NCBI RefSeq assembly: GCF_000485595.1
Contig: NW_014577225.1
Span: 66,264-94,827, forward strand
Direction of reading: 5' to 3'
Source of the DNA: Priapulus caudatus
Taxonomy: Eukaryota > Priapulida > Priapulimorpha > Priapulimorphida > Priapulidae
Length of the DNA stretch: 28,564 nt
Position numbers and translations under genes: made by a program. Under the pieces are notes generated by a model. That model was not told where the DNA came from and searched no databases. It saw only the letters and a program-made list of their open reading frames with translations. Below, one piece after another: positions 12,201 to 17,339 of this stretch (within the stretch, counting starts at the first letter, position 1; every line of letters starts with the position of its first letter).

Positions 12201-12222
12201 ACTTTCCTTTCGCTATCTCCAT
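5952..12222 (-). CDS. FSIP1: FSIP1 (fibrous sheath-interacting protein 1) gene, nine coding exons
   Basis: Seen: exons 12222-12028, 11118-10653, 9964-9851, 9205-9117, 8475-8380, 8135-7968, 7282-7112, 6640-6531 and 6294-5952 join with matching phases (0,1,1,0,0,0,0,2) into 583 codons plus TAA. Known: human FSIP1 has 581 residues, starts MDIIKGNLDGISK and continues SLEVLSTEP. Here the start is MEIAKGKLEDITR, followed by SFEVLSPEP. Other family blocks follow in order: a lysine-rich coiled coil (about residues 137-182, RLDKILASKISREKK), TPVFQTQ (about 236-242), DSFIRRNIQ (280-288), DDEKKRVEDLL, GYSLDHEQLQALLDIDMQLQ (337-356), QEQYDTQKRALAELERRL and VTPLPRATLDKLLEE. No signal peptide or membrane segment is seen, so the protein is probably cytoplasmic. 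In mammals it acts in the sperm flagellum; a ciliary or sperm role here is inferred. The donors of exons 6 and 8 are the weakest joins. Confidence 0.9.
6531..6640 (-). CDS. FSIP1: FSIP1 exon 8
   Basis: Encodes residues 434-469 plus two bases of codon 470. The acceptor is TTCTTTGCTTAG|GAAAT in phase 0. The translation EIVTPLPRATLDKLLEECE aligns with [20 protein letters not shown] of human FSIP1. Exon 9 needs an incoming phase of 2. Two donors give it: GGT|GTCAGT at 6530-6529 (used here) and TTT|GTGAAC at 6512-6511, which would add six codons. The exon was found by searching for the missing phase and family motif. Confidence 0.75.
7112..7282 (-). CDS. FSIP1: FSIP1 exon 7
   Basis: Encodes residues 377-433, phase 0 on both sides. 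The acceptor is TGTCTTGCAG|GCCAGC and the donor is CCTACG|GTAAGC. The segment begins Ser-rich and continues into a strongly helical heptad-like stretch, LQEQYDTQKRALAELERRLL, equivalent to [20 protein letters not shown] in human FSIP1. It is a likely second coiled coil. GC content is clearly higher than in the surrounding introns, as expected for coding sequence. Confidence 0.87.
7968..8135 (-). CDS. FSIP1: FSIP1 exon 6
   Basis: Encodes residues 321-376. The acceptor is ACTTGCTTCAG|GTGGC in phase 0. It contains GEGYSLDHEQLQALLDIDMQ, equivalent to [20 protein letters not shown] in human FSIP1. The 3' end is uncertain. The only phase-0 GT in the open frame is CAT|GTACAG at 7967-7966, just before the in-frame TAA, and it is used here. 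A phase-0 CAG|GCGATA (GC donor) about 36 nt earlier would shorten the exon by 12 codons. Confidence 0.78.
8380..8475 (-). CDS. FSIP1: FSIP1 exon 5
   Basis: Encodes residues 289-320, phase 0 on both sides. The acceptor is TTTCTTTTGCAG|CTTGC and the donor is TTTCT|GTAAGA. The translation LAGDAASIVAMTDDEKKRV continues as EDLL and aligns with LAKESRNPVVMVDREKKRL followed by VELL in human FSIP1. At 32 codons this exon is short and is identified by its splice sites and homology rather than by ORF length. Confidence 0.85.
8888..8965 (-). mobile_element. tRNA-derived sequence (SINE head or tRNA pseudogene)
   Basis: Read on the minus strand, it has an A-box-like D arm (CTCAATGGTTGAG), then a B-box/T-arm GGTCGGGAGTTCAACTCCC with a perfect 5-bp T stem and a 7-nt loop. 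The anticodon stem pairs poorly and the two acceptor strands do not match, so a working tRNA is unlikely. This is the usual look of the 5' part of a tRNA-derived SINE. Any SINE body would extend to lower coordinates (about 8700). It lies in the intron between FSIP1 exons 4 and 5. Confidence 0.65.
9117..9205 (-). CDS. FSIP1: FSIP1 exon 4
   Basis: Completes codon 259 and encodes residues 260-288. The acceptor is ATTTTTTTAG|GTGCAGG in phase 1 and the donor is CCAA|GTAAGC in phase 0. The basic run RRKRKSSND could act as a nuclear-localisation-like patch. It is followed by SFIRRNIQ, equivalent to DFIKRNIE in human FSIP1. Confidence 0.85.
9641..9676. repeat. Exact 18-bp tandem duplication in an FSIP1 intron
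   Basis: GGCACTAGTTTAGGTAGT occurs twice in a row without mismatch, at 9641-9658 and 9659-9676. The exactness suggests a recent replication-slippage duplication. It lies between exons 3 and 4, away from splice sites. Confidence 0.85.
9851..9964 (-). CDS. FSIP1: FSIP1 exon 3
   Basis: Encodes residues 221-258, flanked by phase-1 introns. The acceptor is CCTAAAG|AAATGG, a weak AAG site, but the split codon G+AA gives Glu and keeps the frame. The donor ATAG|GTAAGT is near-perfect. It carries an acidic run and TPVFQTQVIEES, which matches SSVFHTQIPPEE of human FSIP1. The start of this exon is less certain than its end because the polypyrimidine tract is separated from the AG by an A-rich stretch. 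Confidence 0.82.
10653..11118 (-). CDS. FSIP1: FSIP1 exon 2 (coiled-coil exon)
   Basis: Encodes residues 66-220. The acceptor is ATATTGCAG|GAAGG in phase 0 and the donor is GAAG|GTTAGC in phase 1. The first half is hydrophilic and His/Ser/Asp rich. The second half has the FSIP1 hallmark SDPKLREPILRMQRLDKIL followed by a basic Lys/Arg/Glu helix predicted to form a coiled coil (about residues 137-182). It matches human SEPKLKELDSQLQDAIQKMK followed by KLDKILAKK. The plus-strand open frames over this interval are shadows. Confidence 0.9.
11214..11341. mobile_element. Foldback element with 36/39-bp arms and flanking direct repeats
   Basis: The left arm 11233-11268 is the reverse complement of the right arm 11292-11330 apart from a 3-nt insertion. 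The arms begin GCTCTAGTACTATA and contain GCCCGCGTACATTGACTGCC. The 23-nt loop itself begins CAGGC and ends GCCTG, extending the stem. A 13-bp direct repeat, GCTAGCGTAACCC, flanks it at 11214-11226 and 11329-11341, and the following CAGCTCTA is also shared. The direct repeats could be a target duplication or the edges of a local tandem duplication. It lies in FSIP1 intron 1. Confidence 0.75.
11388..11711. mobile_element. Complete non-autonomous hAT-type MITE (308 bp) with 8-bp TSD
   Basis: The element spans 11396-11703. Its left end is CAGGCCCGTATAGCCAG and its right end is CTGGCTACGGGCCTG, an imperfect terminal inverted repeat (two extra bases on the left) starting CAG and ending CTG. The 8-bp ATTAATGT flanks both sides exactly (11388-11395 and 11704-11711). 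CAG ends plus an 8-bp duplication are the hAT superfamily signature. The interior has a G run, a C run and AT-rich sequence with no transposase ORF. It lies in FSIP1 intron 1. Confidence 0.88.
11841..11918. repeat. (ATTT)n and (ATT/ACT)n microsatellites in FSIP1 intron 1
   Basis: A run of TTTATTTATTTATTTA (about 11841-11864) is followed, after TAGGCCTA-containing sequence, by ATTATTATTACTATTACT-type trinucleotide repeats (about 11888-11918). Confidence 0.85.
12028..12222 (-). CDS. FSIP1: FSIP1 exon 1 (start exon)
   Basis: Encodes residues 1-65, from ATG at 12222-12220 to DHYHQ. The start is chosen because MEIAKGKLEDIT aligns with the FSIP1 N terminus (MDIIKGNLDGIS) and SFEVLSPEP aligns with its conserved SLEVLSTEP. 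The donor is CAG|GTTCGT in phase 0. The middle is rich in Ser, Gly and Pro and probably disordered. The reading frame stays open past the donor to 11938, but that part resembles nothing in the family. Confidence 0.88.
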
Positions 12223-12366
12223 GGTTCCAAAGGTGTACGTTAATATTAACGTAACTATTATAGGGCCTACTATTAGTAACGAAGGTATGCTTGAAATACG
12301 TCGTCAACAACCGGTAATATTCATTTCACTATTTTACAAACACGCCGCACACATTCAAAATATTTT

Positions 12367-12400
12367 GTTGCTATGTTGCTCCAGTAGCGTCATTAGCAAC
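12367..12400 (-). promoter_or_regulatory. Cluster of RFX/X-box-like half-sites upstream of FSIP1
   Basis: About 145-180 bp upstream of the FSIP1 ATG there are GTTGCT at 12367-12372, GTTGCT at 12375-12380 and AGCAAC at 12395-12400. The X-box bound by RFX factors in ciliary genes is a pair of such half-sites in inverted orientation with a spacer of about 0-3 bp. Here two half-sites are in tandem and the inverted one is 14 bp away, so no full canonical X-box is present. The placement fits a flagellar gene, but this is weak evidence. Confidence 0.25.
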
Positions 12401-12674
12401 GCCAGTCTCGGTTTTCCTAATGATCGAAAGACGCCGAAAGGCATCTATTATGGGCAATATATCTGTACATCACCTGATATATCTCGGGACAAAGAACCTC
12501 GTGGTGCTCTGCTGAAACAGGTGTAAATTTTGCTCGTAAAGTTCTGCATGATACGTTTATATTGGGCGCATCATTTATTTTTTTACAATAGCCGGCGGAA
12601 CAATATCATATTTTACTATAACAGTATACGTACAGATTAGTATAAGTGAGATAGAATCAGGAGTGATTAAAAAA

Positions 12675-13035
12675 CTGTTTGATGAATGGAACCGATATAA
12701 TCTACCGCATTCACGACTCTTCACTGCAGTATGTCACATCAAACCCGTATCTTGGAGTTCACCTAGACAGTGGCCTCAGGTGGAACGTCCACATTGACAA
12801 CATATGTGTGAAGGGCAATAGATTGTTAGGCTTAATTCCTGCGCCGAAATCTGGGCTGCAGCCATCAGCACATTGAGGAAAGAGCGTACAAAACTCTTGT
12901 ATTACCAAGCCTGGATTACTGCTCATCGGTGTGGGACCCACACCAAGAGAAATATAAATATAAGCTAGAAATGATAAAAAACAGATCTGCAAGATTTGTT
13001 ACAAACACCTATGGACGATATAGCAGTACGTCAGC
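12675..13035 (+). mobile_element. Non-LTR retrotransposon fragment (reverse transcriptase C-terminal region, frameshifted)
   Basis: One plus frame gives NPYLGVHLDSGLRWNVHID and continues to NRLLGLI. Near 12845 it shifts frame and continues GCSHQHIEERAYKTLVLPSL, then DYCSSVWDPHQEKYKYKLEM and RSARFVTNTYGRYSSTSA. The order YLGV-LD, HI, A/ERAYKTLV-P-L-Y-SSVWDP, R-ARFV-N-Y is the standard segment after the catalytic palm in Jockey/CR1/L2-like LINE reverse transcriptases. The catalytic part upstream is missing. The frameshift and truncation show it is inactive. Confidence 0.85.
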
Positions 13036-13049
13036 TGAGGGGGGTAAGG

Positions 13050-13155
13050 GGGGTACTGTTCACAGTTCACAGTGAAAATAAACTGCTTTTCACATTTCAC
13101 AGTGAAAATAATGCTCTTTTCACAGATCACGGGGATAATCCAGTTTACAGCTAAA
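13050..13155. repeat. Degenerate ~32-bp tandem repeat
   Basis: The phrase TTCACAGTGAAAATAA followed by a CTTTTCACA-type segment occurs near 13065 and 13097, with a third decayed copy following (CTTTTCACAGATCACGGGGA). TTTCACAGTGAAA is itself palindromic. The array follows directly on the truncated LINE fragment. Confidence 0.6.
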
Positions 13156-13267
13156 ATTTCAGACAGATAAGATATATAGGTCCTACAAGTGTATTTCTTG
13201 ACTAACAACACTTCTGAAAATCAAAAATATGCTTGCGCAGTAGTCATGCTTATACATGTGTCATAAT

Positions 13268-13314
<47 letters not shown>

Positions 13315-13458
13315 GTGCGTATGTATGTGTGTATATATGTGTGTGTGCATGGTGCGTATGCGCGCGCGTGTGCGCGTTTGTGTGCGTGGGGGGCGTATGT
13401 TGTGTGCATGTGTGCGTGCGTGGTGTGCGTGCGTGCGTGCACTGTGCAGCCTGCTGGA
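13268..13458. repeat. (TG)n microsatellite grading into GTGCGT-rich sequence before the gap
   Basis: About 20 TG units at 13273-13312 are followed by alternating purine-pyrimidine sequence (GTGTATATATGTG, CGCGCGCGTGTGCGCG, GTGCGTGCG) up to the N run. Reading frames made only of Cys, Val and Met on one strand and His, Thr and Ala on the other are products of the repeat. Such DNA can adopt Z form and assembles badly. Confidence 0.9.
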
Positions 13459-13610
13459 NNNNNNNNNNNNNNNNNNNNNNNNNNNNNNNNNNNNNNNNNN
13501 NNNNNNNNNNNNNNNNNNNNNNNNNNNNNNNNNNNNNNNNNNNNNNNNNNNNNNNNNNNNNNNNNNNNNNNNNNNNNNNNNNNNNNNNNNNNNNNNNNNN
13601 NNNNNNNNNN
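13459..13610. other. Assembly gap (run of N)
   Basis: An unbroken run of N follows the GTGCGTGCG-rich microsatellite. The true length is unknown. Frames drawn across it are meaningless. Confidence 0.99.
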
Positions 13611-13984
13611 GCGAGCGTTTGCGCGCAAGTTTGAAAAGCTGTTCGCTCAGCGCGCGGGTTGTTTACAAGATGGCGACGGGAAATCTGGCGAATGCGAATC
13701 TAACATTTCTGACGTCAATTTGCAATCTATTTCAACTTTACTTCACTTTTCATTCATTCCTTTACTTCTAAATTCAATTTGTATCAATTTCGTCTGCTAA
13801 TTCGTTTAACAGTACTTGTTCTCTCGCGATTAAAATCTGCTGATTAACCCTCCATGGGGGCCGCCATCTTTGATCAAAGCCAGCGCACAGCGAGCACACA
13901 GCGAGCGCTCGTTTGTCGTTCAGGAGGCGCTGCGTTCGTTCATCGAGCGTTCGCATCGAGCGCTCGCTCTCCTGAACACGCCTC
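13611..13984. repeat. CpG-rich sequence with inverted repeats between gap and LINE tail
   Basis: GTTCAGGAG at 13919-13927 is inverted as CTCCTGAAC at 13969-13977, enclosing GCGCTCG/CGAGCG-rich sequence. An AAGATGGCG near 13669 is inverted as CGCCATCTT near 13862. The block may be a MITE or nested insertions that separate the two LINE pieces. No duplication at its ends can be recognised because its left side runs into the gap. Confidence 0.4.
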
Positions 13985-14331
13985 CGATCCCGGGGATGTC
14001 AGGTACCAGATCGAAAAACCCCCACAAATTTCGGCACCTGCACTGCAACAACAACGCATTCAAATTCTCCTTTTTTCCCCGGATGATTCCAATCTGGAAC
14101 AACCTACCCGTGGGTGTTGTGGAAGCAACGGACGTTGACATTTTTAAGTCAAGGCTTCACTCCCACATGCACGCGAACCCACTTTAAGAGGACATCAGTT
14201 GCATTGCACTCACATCATTATGCACCTGTTTGTTTATTGGGTTTATCCCTGAAGGCACTTACTACCTTGTCATTATATCCAGTGTAGTGGACACCGACAA
14301 GTACGAGAACATAACATAACATAACATAATG
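13985..14331 (+). mobile_element. LINE 3' end: reverse transcriptase C terminus, 3'UTR and (ACATA)n tail
   Basis: The frame ending with TAA at 14185-14187 reads KFRHLHCNNNAFKFSFFPRM followed by IPIWNNLPVGVVEATDVDIF and KSRLH. The pattern K-R-(9)-N-(Y/F)K-SFFPR-IP-WN-LP...F-K--L is the typical end of Jockey/CR1/L2-type ORF2. It is followed by about 120 bp of 3'UTR and a tail of four ACATA units (14309-14330), as many such elements carry. With the 12675-13035 fragment it probably represents one element, lacking about 60 codons between the pieces. Confidence 0.82.
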
Positions 14332-15137
14332 CATATAGAAACGCATCTGTGTCTCCGATAAGCGATATAAGTAATATAAATATAGGATATAATTAATAGT
14401 AATAAAAAAAACAGTGTATATACGTACTGCGCTAACTATGAGGAAAAATAAGAAGCAATAAAAAATAGTTTATTAAATGTTATAACGACTGGACGTATAC
14501 ATTAGACGTTTCAATCGTAAAAATTATTTAACAATGATTGTAACTCATTCGAAGTCCTGTCTTAGAATAAGACAAAAAGAAGAACGTAGAACGTTAGAAT
14601 TTTATTCTTCTTGATGGTGTTACGCCTATAGGCTCTACGATACATAAGTACAATGGTGACCCCATGGGGTTGACTATGGAAATTTTATATGTTTAAGTAC
14701 ACGCATTTATAATTCAACGGCGACGGTTGTTTCCATACGTCTGTGTGTATGAGTAACTGCCAGCTAGACTGCAGGCCGGCATTGGTCACGGTGAAGAGGT
14801 CTGACCCCCACTGTGCAGTTCTGCTAAACATGTACTCGAATCCATATATATAAGTCATGGTCTTTACGCCTGCACAGCCAATACGTGTAAGCAATTAGTT
14901 TAGAACATCACGCTCAATGTATGCGCCGTATAAATTTATTACGTGCTCAGGGCCGAGGGCAGCGGGAAGCAAGGGGGGCAGTTGCCCTCTTACAGACAAA
15001 TATAGATGCTATTACACGGTCAGTACCGCGATTTGCCCTCGGTCAACCGCTCAGAACACAAAGCTCTGCCCCCGCGCAGGATAAAATGAGTTGGCTACGT
15101 CCCCGTTGCGATCATATAACGTGTCTATATATACAAG

Positions 15138-15662
15138 CAGTGGCGTAGCCAGTATGTAGCACTGTAGGCCCGGGCCTACACTTTTTTTGCCAAGTTATCT
15201 TCTTTTTTTTAAACACCCATAATTCAAATCCATAAGCTTGCTGGACGAGTTTAAGAGTCTAGACAGGAAAAACTATTGAAATGAACGTAGCAAGAATATG
15301 GCTAAATTAGGTGACCTATTCTTCTGTCATCTAGGCTGACATTTCTATCGCGTGCCGTTTCATTCAACACTCTACCCGCCGAAAAAGACTAGGATCTGAT
15401 CTTGTCAGTTTTTTAACATTTTAACTCGTTCGTAACACTATTTTAACTCGTTTGTTTTTTGGGTTTAAAAGTGATATTGAATGAGGTGTCTCAAGTTAGC
15501 AAGAGGCCAGGGAATCAGAATGAACACTCGGGAAGGGCCGTTTCCGGCCATCTGGGGGGTTTGTAAAACCAAAAATTTTCTTGTACGCTCCGCGCCAACC
15601 GATGGTGGCGCTACGCTCAGATAGTCGTGCCTACAACTTTGAAAATCCTGGCTACGCCCCTG
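15138..15662. mobile_element. hAT-like non-autonomous element, 525 bp
   Basis: The left end CAGTGGCGTAGCCAG and right end CTGGCTACGCCCCTG form a terminal inverted repeat of the CAGNGGCGTAGCCAG type seen in many hAT families. The interior has no transposase. The flanking 8-mers (TATACAAG and AAAAGTAA) do not match, so the target duplication is lost or the ends come from different copies. A perfect 16-bp palindrome, GTAGGCCCGGGCCTAC, sits at 15164-15179. The long minus-strand frame within it is not a gene. Confidence 0.7.
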
Positions 15663-15841
15663 AAAAGTAACCGCTAGCAAAGAGTGCCCGAAACGTCCGC
15701 ATGTATACCGGAGCGAGCATCTTGTCACGAAGGTCTGTGCGTTAGTTGCGACCCGTGATTTTTCGTCACCCCCATCAACGTTTCCATCCGATGTTCGTCC
15801 GTGCATGATTGATCCCCGGGAGTCATGGATACGCTGGTGCC

Positions 15842-15913
15842 GCTTCAACCAGAGCCGTATATAGAGATATATAGATAGATATATAGAGCTCTATATACGG
15901 CTCTGACTTCAAC
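15842..15913. mobile_element. 56-bp palindromic mini-element with near-perfect 8-bp duplication
   Basis: The element 15850-15905 has perfect 17-bp arms, CAGAGCCGTATATAGAG and CTCTATATACGGCTCTG, around a 22-nt ATATAGATAGATAT-like centre. The flanks are GCTTCAAC (15842-15849) and ACTTCAAC (15906-15913), identical in 7 of 8. CAG/CTG ends and an 8-bp flank fit a minimal hAT-derived MITE. Confidence 0.7.
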
Positions 15914-16099
15914 GTGATGTCACCGCGACCTCTATGGGAAAAAACCCCGCGGGAATCTCTCGGATCTATTTCGTTCGTTTCCGACGTCGCGAGATGTAAG
16001 TCGTGCGGCGAAAATAATTCCTTGCTTCTCCGTAAATTTCATTTCGAGACGCGACATTTTGGATCGCACGTGTTCACGTGACCCCGACTAGAGCGACCG

Positions 16100-16904
16100 C
16101 ATAGGGTTGTAGCTAACTCATTTTGCCTGGGGGAGCAAAGATCATAACACATCACGAACGCGAAATTTCTCTCCTTATCTTTTCCCCGCTCTTCTCTCCC
16201 TTGTCTTTCCCGCTTTCTATCTTTGTTCTTTTCCCGGTATCTCTCTTTTCTTCCCTCTTGAACCCCAAGAGGGAAAATTGAAACCCCTCTCTCTATGCCC
16301 CTTTCTTCCCCCTTCTCCCATTTTCTCTCTCATTCTCTCTGTGTCTCGCTCTTTCTCGCGCGCTCTCCCTCTTTACTTTCCTCAACCGTGTTACCCTGTT
16401 CTGTTTCTCGCTCTCCCTCGATTCCGTGCTCCCCTTCTCGCTCATGGTATCGCTCACGACATCAATAGTACGGTGGATTACCACCAGGTGGCTAGCCGTT
16501 TTTAAGCTAAAACTTGTTTGCCCCCGCGATGTACAAAGTTTTAGCCGAAAAACGGCTTGCTGCCTGTTGAAAATTTACCGTGCTACCAGTGTCATGAGCG
16601 ATACCATCCGCGAGAGGTGAGAGAAAGAGAATGAGGGACAGATGAGAGAGAAAGAGAGGGAGTAGGCGGGGGGAAAGGCGAGCGAGAGAGAAAGTTAGAG
16701 GGAGAGGCGGAGTTGGAGGGAGAGAAAAGAGACAACGAGAGAGAGGGAGGGCGTGGGGAAGCGACACCTTTTACCTATGAGGGGCAAAGCTACGTGCGGT
16801 TTGTGTTGTGGACAGTTGTCCGTACGGTATTGACCATGCATCTGCATTTTTCTGGGAAGGGGGGGGGGTAACTGCTCTCTTACGCCCCAATAGCTACGGC
16901 CCTG
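16100..16904. mobile_element. Large foldback element with pyrimidine and purine arms
   Basis: Inner arms 16437-16517 and 16531-16614 are reverse complements at roughly 80% identity (shared ATGGTATCGCTCA, AGCCGTTTTT, GCTAAAACTT) around a 13-nt centre. Outside them a C/T tract (about 16160-16436) faces a G/A tract (16615-16760), so the palindrome extends further. The outer ends CATAGGGTTGTAGCTA (16100) and TAGCTACGGCCCTG (to 16904) resemble each other as inverted repeats of the CAGGGCCGTAGC hAT type. I find no clear duplication. No ORF is supported. Confidence 0.6.
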
Positions 16905-17053
16905 CCGTATGTCTGCTGGAATTAAACGCGGTATACTTATATTATGGCTTTCTTCCATTGTAAGCGTTGTGCCAACCACACCAGGTGGCATACCAGTCTG
17001 GTTTTGCCTTATTACACCCTTATTGTCGTATTGTCACACCCTTGCCTTATTAT

Positions 17054-17081
17054 CACATACACACACGCGCACGCGTGCGCG

Positions 17082-17146
<65 letters not shown>

Positions 17147-17205
17147 CCCCCCACAAACACACACACGCACACTACCGCCACCACCACCACCACCACCACC
17201 ACCCA
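17054..17205. repeat. Compound microsatellite (CA)n-(CGCA)n-(CAC)n
   Basis: ACACAC and CGCGTGCGCG sequence is followed by (CA)n, about nine ACGC units near 17110-17146, a short C run, CACACAC, and about ten CAC units (17175-17203). The reading frames across it are repeat artefacts (poly-His, poly-Thr, Cys-Val). Confidence 0.9.
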
Positions 17206-17224
17206 CTATGACGGACATGATCAG

Positions 17225-17333
17225 TATTTGCGGGAGGGTGGGCGGCTGCTATATGAACACCTACACGCAGGTGTACACGCCAGCGTGCTGTCGGATGTGC
17301 TGTGTGGGATGCTGTTCAAGTCGCTAGACAAAG
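17225..17333 (+). CDS. Possible internal exon of an unidentified gene
   Basis: The frame translates as YLREGGRLLYEHLHAGVHAS followed by VLSDVLCGMLFKSLDK (36 codons plus one base). It has amphipathic helical spacing and a G/C-rich third position unlike its surroundings. It is bounded by GATCAG|TATTTG upstream and AAAG|GTAACA downstream, giving phases 0 and 1. The acceptor tract is poor, because the (CAC)n microsatellite lies directly upstream. I do not recognise the protein family and found no partner exon. It could be chance or a decayed element. Confidence 0.25.
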
Positions 17334-17339
17334 GTAACA

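Noticed and set aside
13221-13800. Four frames of 130-170 codons around the N run
   Set aside because: They consist of (TG)n/(CA)n translations and unknown bases across the gap.
14685-14894. Minus-strand frame containing QWGSDLFTVTNAGLQSSWQL
   Set aside because: The middle looks coding, but no credible donor closes it and I recognise no family; not enough for a feature.
14949-15107. Possible further hAT remnant (CAGGGCCGAGGGCAGC ... TTGGCTACGTCCCC)
   Set aside because: The two ends match each other poorly and no flanking duplication is visible.
15465-15848. 127-codon minus-strand frame
   Set aside because: It lies mostly inside the hAT-like element at 15138-15662, crosses its right end and has no protein support.
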